Shown here: piece after piece, positions 34,984-44,428 of the stretch
How the letters are laid out: each line of letters begins with the position of its first letter
Position numbering within the stretch: the stretch's first letter is position 1
Assembly: GCF_001421415.1 (NCBI RefSeq)
Contig: NZ_LMKH01000034.1
Location: 62,001-126,000, forward strand
Length of the DNA: 64,000 nucleotides
Source of the DNA: Sphingomonas sp. Leaf208
GTDB taxonomy: Bacteria; Pseudomonadota; Alphaproteobacteria; Sphingomonadales; Sphingomonadaceae
Direction: 5' to 3'
Position numbers and translations under genes: made by a program
Notes under the pieces: model-generated
What the model saw: only the letters and a program-made list of their open reading frames with translations
Database searches by the model: none
Told to the model about the DNA's origin: nothing

Positions 34984-36009
34984 TTAGCGATCCAGCCTGA
35001 ACTTCAGCAGCAGCGTGCGCTGGAGAAACATCTGGTTGTCGTCCGACACGATCCACACGATCGTCGCGCCGTTCTCGACCGTCGTGTCGATCCCCTCGAA
35101 ATTGTCGTGGATTAGCGGCGCATCGATCGTCGCGATCAGGCGGCCGCGTGCGATTCGCCCCGCCGCGACGTCGCGCGCGGCGACCCGTGATATCCGCGCC
35201 GAGAACGTGAACGGCAGTCGGAAACCACGATCGAGCACCAGCAGGTCGCCATTCGGCAACGCGGTGACGTCAGACGGGTCGTATCGCCCGAACGGTTCGT
35301 ACGCGAATCGCTCCGGTTCCCCCGCCCCGGTCGGATCACCCGCGAAGATCAGCGCCTGCCGCGTGTGCAACCGTTCCTCGTCCGACCCGGCCCAGTCCGG
35401 CCGACGCACATGCGCCTCCTCGCTGATCACGACGAATCGCCCATCGGGCAGCCGCGCCATCGATTCGGGTCCGCCATTCGACGGCCATTTTCGCATCGCC
35501 TCGGGCATCACTCGCGCCTCGTACCGCGCAAACCCCGCAGCATAGCGCCAGATTGAATTGTCATCCTCGAAGCCGACCCAGATCTTTCCCGTGACCGGAT
35601 CGATCGCCATCGATTCGCTGTCGCGGTCGCGTTTCTCCCAGCCGATGCCGGGGCCCGCGGGCAGGTTCTCGAATGCCACCCGGTGCGGAAGCCAGTCGGT
35701 GCCCATGTCGAACTGGACGATATTACCGCCGTCGCTCAGCAGCGTGAAGCGGTTGCCGGTCGCGGCCGGCGCGACGTCGAGCGACGAGAATCCCCCGAAC
35801 GCCGGATCGCGACTGTCGAGCGCCACCCCGCCCAGATAGGTAAGCCCACCGACGCGCACATGCCGCGGGTTGGTCCGGTCGAGCATCACGCGGGTCGCGG
35901 TCAGCTGCGCCCGCTTGCCGAGCAGGTCGAGCCGCGCTTCGCCCGACCAGGTCGGCACGATCGCGCAGACGCTCGCGGCGACGAACAGGACAGTGATCAG
36001 GCGCCGCAT
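34984..36009 (-). CDS. Esterase-like activity of phytase family protein
   Basis: A ~341-residue exported protein of the esterase-like-phytase fold (PF13449-like). After an N-terminal hydrophobic segment (RRLITVLFVAASVCAIVP) come beta-propeller-type blades: FGGFSSLDV, FTLLSDGGNIVQFD, DSESMAIDPVTGKIWVGFE and NFEGIDTTVENG. This matches the family's repeated D-x-E and G-[LI]-S patterns. I start at the ATG at 36009 because GAGG lies six bases upstream; ATGs at 36021 and 36048 are in frame. The enzyme activity is not established for this family, so function is open. Confidence 0.85.
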   Translation of the reverse strand: MRRLITVLFVAASVCAIVPTWSGEARLDLLGKRAQLTATRVMLDRTNPRHVRVGGLTYLGGVALDSRDPAFGGFSSLDVAPAATGNRFTLLSDGGNIVQFDMGTDWLPHRVAFENLPAGPGIGWEKRDRDSESMAIDPVTGKIWVGFEDDNSIWRYAAGFARYEARVMPEAMRKWPSNGGPESMARLPDGRFVVISEEAHVRRPDWAGSDEERLHTRQALIFAGDPTGAGEPERFAYEPFGRYDPSDVTALPNGDLLVLDRGFRLPFTFSARISRVAARDVAAGRIARGRLIATIDAPLIHDNFEGIDTTVENGATIVWIVSDDNQMFLQRTLLLKFRLDR

Positions 36010-36165
36010 CGCGTCCCTCATAGGGTGTCCGGCGATCCGCGGAAGCATGAACAGCGGATAACGGAGGCATTCAGGCTTAGCTCAATGCGAATCACTCATA
36101 AGCGTCTCATCGAGGATGGAAGCACGGCCCCCGCCGCCGCCGAAATCCCCAACGGGAGACGCACG

Positions 36166-36561
36166 ATGTTCAAGACTTTTACTCTCGCCGCCAGTGCCCT
36201 CGCATTGGGTGCGACCGCCCTCGTTCCCGCTGCCGCCGATGCGCAGCGCTGGGGCTCGCGCTACGAGCGTGGCTACGATGGCTACCAGGGTGGCGGCTAT
36301 CGCGATGGTGGCTACGACCGCGGCTACCGCGGCGACTACCGCGAGTATCGCGGCAACGATCGCCGCTACAACTACCGCAGCCGTCGCGGCTGCGACAACA
36401 CCGGCGGCACGATCATCGGCGCGCTCGCCGGCGGCCTGCTCGGTCACACCATCGCCGGTCGTGGTGACCGGACGCTCGGCGCAGTCCTCGGTGCAGCCGG
36501 TGGTGGTCTTGCCGGCAACGCGATCGATAAGTCGGATAACCCAGGGTACTGCCGGCGCTAG
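36166..36561 (+). CDS. Secreted glycine-zipper 2TM protein
   Basis: A 131-residue envelope protein. A signal peptide (FTLAASALALGATALVPAAADAQ) precedes a Tyr/Arg/Gly-rich region (residues ~25-75, repeats of GYDGY, GYRDGGYDRGYRGDYREYRG). Then comes a glycine-zipper segment GTIIGALAGGLLGHTIAGRGDRTLGAVLGAAGGGLAG. The Gly-zipper suggests insertion into or association with the outer membrane. The ATG has GGGAG seven bases upstream. The Arg/Tyr repeats are low complexity. The exact role is unknown. Confidence 0.85.
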   Translation: MFKTFTLAASALALGATALVPAAADAQRWGSRYERGYDGYQGGGYRDGGYDRGYRGDYREYRGNDRRYNYRSRRGCDNTGGTIIGALAGGLLGHTIAGRGDRTLGAVLGAAGGGLAGNAIDKSDNPGYCRR

Positions 36562-36575
36562 GCCCGGCAAGCCCG

Positions 36576-36665
36576 GGCCGGTGCTCGCGAAAGCGAGCAA
36601 CCGCCGGCACGGACGGCGGGCAGGCTAAGCCTGACCCGACCGACGACGGCTTCGCCGACGTCGCG
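36576..36665. repeat. Family F hairpin element
   Basis: The element begins GCTCGCGAAAGCGAGC, continues CCGCCGGCACGGACGGCGGG and AGGCTAAGCCTGACCCGACC, and ends GACGACGGCTTCGCCGACG. A related element lies at 48396-48498. The inner arms differ in sequence but stay self-complementary (AGGCT/AGCCT here, TCGGTTTACCGA there), which suggests a selected structure. It starts 15 bases after a stop codon. Confidence 0.7.
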
Positions 36666-36718
36666 CCCGTTCGAGCCACACCAGTTTCCCAGTTCCCTCG
36701 CGTAGCGTATCGAGGGCG

Positions 36719-36749
36719 AGGGCCGGCTTCCCGTACGGGAGCCGGCCCT
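36719..36749 (+). terminator. Intrinsic terminator-like hairpin
   Basis: AGGGCCGGCTTCC pairs with GGGAGCCGGCCCT over 13 positions with one G-T pair and a 5-base loop, followed by TTTGTTC. It reads rightward and would end the glycine-zipper transcript about 160 bases after its stop. Confidence 0.7.
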
Positions 36750-36763
36750 TTGTTCGTCTATCG

Positions 36764-36845
36764 TTTTCCTGCGAACGCAGGAATCCAGGGTTACTCAGCC
36801 CAGCCCCCGCAACCCTTGGCTCCTGCATTCGCAGGAGAACAAGAA
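36764..36845. repeat. Family D repeat, long form
   Basis: TTTTCCTGCGAACGCAGGAA, TCCAGGGTTAC, a ~25-base spacer, then CCTTGGCTCCTGCATTCGCAGGAGAACAAGAA. It closely matches 10001-10080 and shares its terminal GAGAACAAGAA with 26210 and 37425. It ends at the stop codon of the phosphoribosyltransferase gene. Confidence 0.82.
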
Positions 36846-36846
36846 G

Positions 36847-37365
36847 TTACGCGATCCGGTCCGGGACCTCGGCCGCATCCTCGGCGATCGCCGCATCGGG
36901 CGCCACCGCCTCCCAGGGAAACACGAACCAGTCCTTCGTCACAGCCCGGTCGATCGTCCGCGCACAATACTCGATCCGCTCCGCCGAACTTACGTTATCG
37001 ATCAACATCGCAAACCGCACCGCGCCCTCGACAGCACCCGCCGCCGCCAGCGCACGCCGCAGATGCGTGATCGTCCGCCCCGAATCATTGATGTCGTCGA
37101 CAAACAGCAGTCGCTCGCCCCCTCGCGTCCGCGCGGCAAGCTTCACCAGCGGTTCGTCGGCAAAGTCCTTCACCTGGCTCGAATAATCCACCGACAGTGT
37201 CGGCAACCCGATCGCATGGCTGAGGAAAACCGCCGGCACGAGCCCGCCACGGCCGATGCCGATAATGTAGTCGGGTTTCCACGCGGTATCCTCGACGAGC
37301 TTGGCGGCGAGGATGTGCACGGCAGCGACGAACTCGTGCTGTCGAATAGGGGTAAAGATCGGCAT
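36847..37365 (-). CDS. Phosphoribosyltransferase family protein
   Basis: A 172-residue type I PRTase. The PRPP-binding motif is LLFVDDINDSGRTI near residue 86, and the flexible-loop side has IIGIGRGGLVPAVFLSHAIG. Such proteins salvage purine bases (hypoxanthine/guanine/xanthine) or act as related transferases. The short length and the ending WFVFPWEAVAPD resemble GPT-like/xanthine-type members. The substrate is unassigned. The gene lies between two family-D repeats. Confidence 0.85.
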   Translation of the reverse strand: MPIFTPIRQHEFVAAVHILAAKLVEDTAWKPDYIIGIGRGGLVPAVFLSHAIGLPTLSVDYSSQVKDFADEPLVKLAARTRGGERLLFVDDINDSGRTITHLRRALAAAGAVEGAVRFAMLIDNVSSAERIEYCARTIDRAVTKDWFVFPWEAVAPDAAIAEDAAEVPDRIA

Positions 37366-37424
37366 CGGTCGGATGCTAGCGGGTCAGGGCGAAGACTTCA
37401 CCCAAAACCCGCCGCATCGCTCTC

Positions 37425-37483
37425 TTGTTTCCCCGCGAAGGCGGGGACCCAGTCTGGGCTCCCGCCTTCGCGGGAGAACAAGA
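37425..37483. repeat. Family D compact repeat
   Basis: TGTTTCCCCGCGAAGGCGGGG, ACCCAGTCTGGG, CTCCCGCCTTCGCGGGAGAACAAGAA. It differs from 26210-26267 by about one base over ~58. It sits between two same-strand genes. Confidence 0.9.
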
Positions 37484-37504
37484 AGCGGGCATTATCCTCG
37501 CGGC

Positions 37505-38851
37505 TCAGATCGTATCCAGCGCCTGCTCGAAATCAGCGATCAGATCGTCCGGATCCTCCACCCCGATCGAGATCCGGACGAGGTTGTCCGTAATCCCCAG
37601 AGCCTGCTTCCGCGCATCCGGCACCGACAGATGCGTCATCCCCGCAGGATGGCTAGCCAGCGTTTCGGTCCCCCCCAGCGACACCGCCAGCTTGGCGATC
37701 TTCAGCGCATCGAGGAATGCGAAGCTCTCGCGCTCGCCGCCCTTCAGATACAGCGAGAAGGTCGAGCCCCCGCCGGTGCAATGCCGACGATAGATATCCG
37801 CCTGCCGCTCCATACCTGGCTCGTCCTCGAGGAAGCCCAGATACGCGACCCGCTCCACCTTCGGATGGTGACGGAGAAAAGCGCAGACCTTCGCGGCATT
37901 CTCACCCGCACGGCTCATCCGCAGCTCGAGAGTCTCCAGCGACCGCAGCAACATCCACGCGGTGTTCGGATCGGTGATCGTCCCGATCGTGTTCCGCATC
38001 GTCCGGATCGTGTTGATGTGCTCCTTCGACCCCAGCACGCCGCCCGCGACGAGATCCGAATGCCCGCCGACATATTTGGTTAGCGAGTAGACGACGATGT
38101 CGGCGCCATGCTTGAGCGGCTGGAACCACAGCGGCCCGAGGAACGTGTTGTCGATCGCGATCGGCGGCTTTTCACCCTTGAAGATGGCGTCGCGGCTGGC
38201 CGCGACCGCCTCGACGTCGACCAGCGCATTGGTGGGGTTCGCCGGGCTTTCCAGATAGATCAGCGCGACGTTGCCGGTCGCCGCCTCGGTCATCACCGCA
38301 TCGATCTCTTCACGAGTCGCACCCGCCGGGAAGTCGAGCCACTTCACGCCGAACTTGCCGAGCACGCGGCCGATCAGCGTCTCGGTCGCCGCGTACAACG
38401 GCCCCGAATGGACGATCGTGTCGCCCGGCTTGACCATCGCCAGGAACAGCGTGGCGATCGCCGACATCCCCGACGAGAAGGCGAGCGCGTCCTCCGCCTC
38501 TTCCCAGACGCCGAGGCGATCCTCGAGGATCTCCTGGTTCGGCCCGTTGAAGCGCGAATAGACGAGGCCCTCGGCCCCGCCCGGACGCTTGCCGGTAACG
38601 CCTTCGAAGTGGCGCTTGCCCGCCGCCGCGTTGGGAAACACGAACGTCGAGGTGAGGAAGATCGGCGGCTTCAGCGAGCCTTCCGATAGCGCGGGATCGT
38701 AACCATGCCCCATCATCAAGGTCGACGGCTTCAGCTTGCGCCCGCCGATCTTCTCGACCTCGGGCTTCGGCGCGACGCGCGCGGCGACGCCGGTCAGGTC
38801 CGCTTCGGTTTCGGCGGGGACTGCGCCGGCGTTTTCGGGGGTATCGGACAT
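37505..38851 (-). CDS. Cystathionine gamma-synthase/lyase family PLP enzyme
   Basis: A 448-residue Cys/Met-metabolism enzyme. The PLP lysine is K259 in VVYSLTKYVGGHSDLVAG; FSSGMSAI, LESPANPTN and the final GVEDPDDLIADFEQAL are family marks. It has an N-terminal extension of ~45 residues compared with MetB/MetC/MGL, a trait of the 'cystathionine gamma-synthase family' clade. Function could be lyase, synthase or methionine gamma-lyase. The ATG at 38851 has AGGAG seven bases upstream; a TTG one codon earlier is ignored. Confidence 0.92.
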   Translation of the reverse strand: MSDTPENAGAVPAETEADLTGVAARVAPKPEVEKIGGRKLKPSTLMMGHGYDPALSEGSLKPPIFLTSTFVFPNAAAGKRHFEGVTGKRPGGAEGLVYSRFNGPNQEILEDRLGVWEEAEDALAFSSGMSAIATLFLAMVKPGDTIVHSGPLYAATETLIGRVLGKFGVKWLDFPAGATREEIDAVMTEAATGNVALIYLESPANPTNALVDVEAVAASRDAIFKGEKPPIAIDNTFLGPLWFQPLKHGADIVVYSLTKYVGGHSDLVAGGVLGSKEHINTIRTMRNTIGTITDPNTAWMLLRSLETLELRMSRAGENAAKVCAFLRHHPKVERVAYLGFLEDEPGMERQADIYRRHCTGGGSTFSLYLKGGERESFAFLDALKIAKLAVSLGGTETLASHPAGMTHLSVPDARKQALGITDNLVRISIGVEDPDDLIADFEQALDTI

Positions 38852-38941
38852 CAATATGCTCCTGCGTGGCCCGTCTTATGCGAACCGATGTGCGGAGCCT
38901 AAACGACCGGCGCAGGTTTTGGGAACCGTTACGGCCTCCCG

Positions 38942-39727
38942 CTACAGCCCAATGATGCTGATCTGGCGCCCATAGGAGGGCTCGCTGCGATGGGTCGCGC
39001 GCCGATAGCTGAAGAAGCGATCGTCACCCTCGTCTTTGGCGGTGTACGTGTCGAGCCCGAGCGCCTCGATCCGCCCGATCCCGGCGACCGCGAGCCGGCT
39101 GACGACATAGGCCTCCAGGTCGAACTGGTAATGATCGCCCCTGTTCTCGACGGCGCGACCGTCCGCGAAAAAGCGCTCGTTCTCCGGGTCCGCTTCGCAG
39201 AACCGTCGGATGAAGCCGTCGTCGACCTCGTAGCTCGCGCGCGCGATGCACGGCCCGACCGCGGCGACGATCCGGTCGCGGTGCGCACCGATCGCCTCCA
39301 TCGCGAGGATCGTGGAATCGGTGACGCCGCCGAGCGCGCCCTTCCAGCCGGCGTGGGCTGCCGCAACGACGCCGGCGTGCGCGTCGGCGAACAATACGGG
39401 CGCGCAGTCCGCGGTAAGAATACCGAGCGCGAGGCCGGGACGGTTGGTGACCAGCGCATCGGCATGCGGACGGATCGCGTCGTCGAACGGCTCGATCACG
39501 GTGACCGCGTCGGCGGAATGGACCTGGTACAGACCGACGAGTTTCGCACCGGGGAGAACGGCTTCGGTCGCGCGGCGGCGGTTCTCAGCGATGGCGGCGG
39601 GGTCGTCGTCGGACCCGATGCCGACGTTGAGACTCGCATACGCGCCAGTCGAGACGCCGCCACGCCGGCCGAGAAAGCCATGCGGGATGTCGCCAAGCGC
39701 CTTCGCGCGGATGAGGTCGATGGTCAT
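38942..39727 (-). CDS. pgeF: Peptidoglycan editing factor PgeF (laccase-domain)
   Basis: A 261-residue multicopper-polyphenol-oxidase-like (DUF152) protein. The metal residues are in QVHSADAV, TADCAPVLFAD and AAHAGWKG; VGPCIARASYEV follows. The family removes wrongly inserted amino acids (L-Ser for L-Ala) from peptidoglycan precursors in E. coli (YfiH/PgeF); some relatives act on purine nucleosides. In sphingomonads it usually follows lgt and midA, as here, with a GNAT gene and a repeat inserted. Confidence 0.88.
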   Translation of the reverse strand: MTIDLIRAKALGDIPHGFLGRRGGVSTGAYASLNVGIGSDDDPAAIAENRRRATEAVLPGAKLVGLYQVHSADAVTVIEPFDDAIRPHADALVTNRPGLALGILTADCAPVLFADAHAGVVAAAHAGWKGALGGVTDSTILAMEAIGAHRDRIVAAVGPCIARASYEVDDGFIRRFCEADPENERFFADGRAVENRGDHYQFDLEAYVVSRLAVAGIGRIEALGLDTYTAKDEGDDRFFSYRRATHRSEPSYGRQISIIGL

Positions 39728-39756
39728 TTTAGGTCACCCAACATCAAACACTGCCC

Positions 39757-39860
39757 CCACCCCGGCGCAGGCCGGGGCCCAGTTGGGGGACGGTGCTGAC
39801 GACGGGCAACGCGCCGTTACCAAGACCTTTCCAACTGGGCCCCGGCCTCCGCCGGGGTGG
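39757..39860. repeat. Family A paired inverted repeat
   Basis: CCACCCCGGCGCAGGCCGGG plus GCCCAGTTGG, a ~43-base spacer with GCGCCGTTAC, then CCAACTGGGCCCCGGCCTCC and GCCGGGGTGG. It lies between GNAT and pgeF inside an otherwise compact minus-strand group. Confidence 0.9.
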
Positions 39861-39897
39861 CGGCCTTTCGCTACGATATCTCTGGAGGCATCAAGCA

Positions 39898-40410
39898 TCA
39901 CAACACGAGCCGCATGATTCGGTCATCGTCAGGCTGCTCCCCAACCATGAACACATACCGCCCGATCTCGACAAAGCCGTAACGCTGGTAGAACCGGTGA
40001 GCCCGGTGGTTATCCACATACACGCTCAGAATCATTTCCGTCCGCCCATCGGCGCGCGCGACATCGATCGCCCAATCCATCAACGCCGGGCCGACACCTG
40101 CACCATGCTGGTCACCCCGCACGTAAAGCTGATGAAGTTCGATCGCGGACGCAGGCCAATCGCCAGGAAACGCCACCGGGCCGATCTTCGCAAACCCGAC
40201 GATCGCGCCCGCCGCGTCTACCGCGACGCGCACCGTGAAGGCAGGGTCGGACAGTTGAGCCGGCAACCCCGTCTCGCCGAACGCCTGGTCGAGGAAGGCG
40301 GCAAGATCTTCAGGGCGATACAGCGTACCGAACGTGTCGGTAAACGACCGCTTCGCCATTGCAGCGAGTTCTGCACCGTCGGCAGGCACGGCATCGCGAT
40401 AGGCGATCAT
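39898..40410 (-). CDS. GNAT-family acetyltransferase
   Basis: A 170-residue acyl-CoA transferase. The acetyl-CoA loop is DQHGAGVGPALMDWA (motif A), followed by a beta strand ILSVYVDNHRAHRFYQRYGF (motif B) that is typical of the fold. The start overlaps the midA stop as ATGA, so the two are coupled. The substrate is unknown. Its place between midA and pgeF is unusual for this gene group. Confidence 0.87.
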   Translation of the reverse strand: MIAYRDAVPADGAELAAMAKRSFTDTFGTLYRPEDLAAFLDQAFGETGLPAQLSDPAFTVRVAVDAAGAIVGFAKIGPVAFPGDWPASAIELHQLYVRGDQHGAGVGPALMDWAIDVARADGRTEMILSVYVDNHRAHRFYQRYGFVEIGRYVFMVGEQPDDDRIMRLVL

Positions 40411-41459
40411 GCAAACGCCGCCGGCGTCGGCCAAGTCGGCGCGGTGATCGCGAGCGCTTTGAAGAGCGTGCCCATATCGTCCATCAACCGCCTACGATCC
40501 GCCGCCAGTGCTTCCGCCCGCGCAGGCGACGCCTTGGCGAGTGCCGACGTCCGCGAATCGATGCCGAGCGCACCGAGCAGGTCGCGCTGCGTCACCGGCC
40601 CCCACGCGACCGCGCCCTCCGTTTGGGCGGCCGCAGCGAGCGTGGTGAAGTCGACATGCGCGGTCAGGTCATGCTCGCCGGGCGCCTCGAACGGATTGGC
40701 GAACGCATGCCCGCGCACCGCCTGCAACGTGTCGCCGAGCGCCGGCCCCTCATAGCCATAGTCGACCGCGATCAGCGCACCGCCCTGCGCGGCGATCCGC
40801 TTGGCGAGACCGCGAATGATCGTCACGGCGGCGGGCGAGGTTTCGAGGATCGAGCCCGCGGGCGCGTCGCGGAACGGCTCAGGGATGACGGCATCCGGGA
40901 GCGGTTTCCCGGCGATCGGGAGGAACAGCAGGTCCTGCGCCGCGACGAGCCGTTCATGCCACTGCTCGCGCTTCACCAACTGCCGGATCGGCAGCGCGTC
41001 GAAGAGCTCGTTGGCGACGACGATCAGCGGGCGATCGGTCGGCAACGTGTCGACCGCGTCGTGCCACGTGGCAGCGGGCAAGCGCTCGGCCTGCGCGGCA
41101 CGCAGCGCGGGGCTGGTCTCGACGAAATGCACCGGCGGCGTGAGTCCCGCCTTCGTCATTGCGCGCGCAGCATCGGCAGCAAGCGTCCCGCGGCCCGGTC
41201 CAAGTTCGACCCAAGCCACCTCGGGGCAACCAGCGCGGTCCCAAAGATCGGCACACCACAAACCGACAAGCTCGCCGAACATCTGGCTGATCTCGGGCGC
41301 CGTTGTGAAGTCGCCCCCCGCCCCCAGCGGATCGCGCGTCGCATAATAGTGCGCGTTCGCCGCCGCCATATACTGCGCAACGGGGATCGGACCTGCGAGC
41401 GCAATCGCTCGGGCGAGGCGTTCCGGGAGGGCGGTGTCAGTCACGGGGGTGTCGGGCAT
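40407..41459 (-). CDS. MidA/NDUFAF7-like SAM methyltransferase
   Basis: A class I methyltransferase of the DUF185 family, about 350 residues from the ATG at 41459 (two further in-frame starts lie upstream, next to a repeat). The segment YYATRDPLGAGGDFTTAPEISQMFGELVGLW is the hallmark, and VELGPGRGTLAADAAR is the SAM loop. In mitochondria the homologue NDUFAF7 dimethylates an arginine of a complex I subunit; the bacterial role is presumed similar. It stands between lgt and GNAT/pgeF. Confidence 0.9.
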   Translation of the reverse strand: MPDTPVTDTALPERLARAIALAGPIPVAQYMAAANAHYYATRDPLGAGGDFTTAPEISQMFGELVGLWCADLWDRAGCPEVAWVELGPGRGTLAADAARAMTKAGLTPPVHFVETSPALRAAQAERLPAATWHDAVDTLPTDRPLIVVANELFDALPIRQLVKREQWHERLVAAQDLLFLPIAGKPLPDAVIPEPFRDAPAGSILETSPAAVTIIRGLAKRIAAQGGALIAVDYGYEGPALGDTLQAVRGHAFANPFEAPGEHDLTAHVDFTTLAAAAQTEGAVAWGPVTQRDLLGALGIDSRTSALAKASPARAEALAADRRRLMDDMGTLFKALAITAPTWPTPAAFA

Positions 41460-41482
41460 GTCGACCATCTCAAAAATCTCTA

Positions 41483-41586
41483 CCACCCCGGCGGAGGCCG
41501 GGGCCCAGTCGGAACGTCAGTAGTGACGTGCGTTGCGCGTCGTTACATCAACCTTCCCAACTGGGCCCCGGCCTCCGCCGGGGTGG
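41483..41586. repeat. Family A paired inverted repeat
   Basis: CCACCCCGGCGGAGGCCGGG plus GCCCAGTCGG, a spacer with GCGTCGTTAC, then CCAACTGGGCCCCGGCCTCC and GCCGGGGTGG. It stands between lgt and midA, with 22 bases to the lgt stop. Confidence 0.9.
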
Positions 41587-41608
41587 TGCTTCTATTCGAA
41601 AGGAAGGG

Positions 41609-42514
41609 TCAGGCGACGCTCGCCGTCCCCGCGATCGACTCCACGCGCACGCGCCGCTTGGCCGACGTCGCCACGAGATACGCCCCACCGACGATCATCG
41701 GCACGCACAGCCACTGCCCCATGTGCAGCCCGGTATGCTCGGCAAACGCCCGCAGCTGCGAATCCGGCTCGCGGAAGAATTCGACGGTAAACCGCGCGAG
41801 GCCATACCCCAGCACGAACAACCCGACGAGCTTGCCCGGATCATAGCGCGCCTTGGTCTTCCAGAACGCGAACCAGAGGAGCGCGAACAGCAGCACGCCT
41901 TCCAGCCCCGCCTCGTACAGCTGGCTCGGATGCCGCGCCGGCTCGACCATGCCGAACGGCACCGTGCGCTCGAAGATGATCCCCCACGCAACATCGGTCG
42001 GCTTGCCCCACAGTTCGCCATTCACGAAGTTCGCCAGCCGCCCGAAGAACAGCCCGAACGGTACGCAGCACGCTATATAATCGTGCACGCGCAGCCAGTT
42101 GAGCTGATGCTTTCGCGCAAACAAGATCAGCCCGATCGACGTGCCGATGACGCCACCGTGGAACGACATACCGCCGTCCCAGAGCCGGAAGATCCGCAAG
42201 GGATGCAGGAACATCTCGGGCGCGTAGAAGATCACATACCCGAGCCGCCCGCCGAGAATGATGCCGAGCGTCGCGTAGAACACCAGGTCGTCGGCATGCC
42301 GCCGCGCCATCGGTGCACCGGGCTGGGCAAGCAGCTTCAGCAGATACCACCAGCCGAGCAGGATCCCGCCGATATAGGCGAGGCTGTACCAGCGCAGCGT
42401 GAAAAACCCGATCGAGAAGACGTCGGGGTGCAGCCCCAGATCCTCGAAGCGGATGTGACTGCCGACGGCAGGCGCTACGGCACCCGCAGCGGCGGTGATG
42501 GTCCACAGGATCAA
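41609..42514 (-). CDS. lgt: Prolipoprotein diacylglyceryl transferase
   Basis: An inner-membrane enzyme of ~301 aa that transfers diacylglycerol from phosphatidylglycerol to the lipobox cysteine. Marks are the [16 protein letters not shown]-terminal helix, [13 protein letters not shown] and the Lgt signature [13 protein letters not shown], with seven membrane segments in all. I propose TTG at 42514 because GGGGA sits six bases upstream and related proteins begin at this point; an ATG at 42544 has no ribosome site. It is divergent from the acyl-CoA synthetase gene. The efflux adaptor and channel here are among its likely substrates. Confidence 0.93.
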   Translation of the reverse strand: MILWTITAAAGAVAPAVGSHIRFEDLGLHPDVFSIGFFTLRWYSLAYIGGILLGWWYLLKLLAQPGAPMARRHADDLVFYATLGIILGGRLGYVIFYAPEMFLHPLRIFRLWDGGMSFHGGVIGTSIGLILFARKHQLNWLRVHDYIACCVPFGLFFGRLANFVNGELWGKPTDVAWGIIFERTVPFGMVEPARHPSQLYEAGLEGVLLFALLWFAFWKTKARYDPGKLVGLFVLGYGLARFTVEFFREPDSQLRAFAEHTGLHMGQWLCVPMIVGGAYLVATSAKRRVRVESIAGTASVA

Positions 42515-42581
42515 AGGCTTTTCCCCACGCGTTCGCCCCTGCATAAAGGCCGATAACGATAAGACCAAGTAGGAGAGCGAT

Positions 42582-44270
<1,689 letters not shown>

Positions 44271-44271
44271 A

Positions 44272-44416
44272 TTCCCTCGCCCCTACGGGGAGAGGGAGGG
44301 AGGAGCCACTTGGCGACGGAAGGGAGAGGGGAGTGGGACTCCCGGCGCAGTCCCGGAGACCCCACTCCCCCTCATCCGACGCTTCGCGCCACCTTCTCCC
44401 CGTGGGGGAGAAGGAT
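44272..44416. repeat. Long imperfect inverted repeat
   Basis: CCCCTACGGGGAGAGGG and GGGAGAGGGGAGTGGG on the left face CCCACTCCCCCTC, GCGCCACCTTCTCCCCGTGGGGGAGAAGG on the right. It shares ACGCTTCGCGCCACC with family C and the GGGAGAGG core with 48643-48743. It fills the gap between the synthetase gene and the dehydrogenase gene. Confidence 0.75.
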
Positions 44417-44428
44417 TAGAGCCACCCC

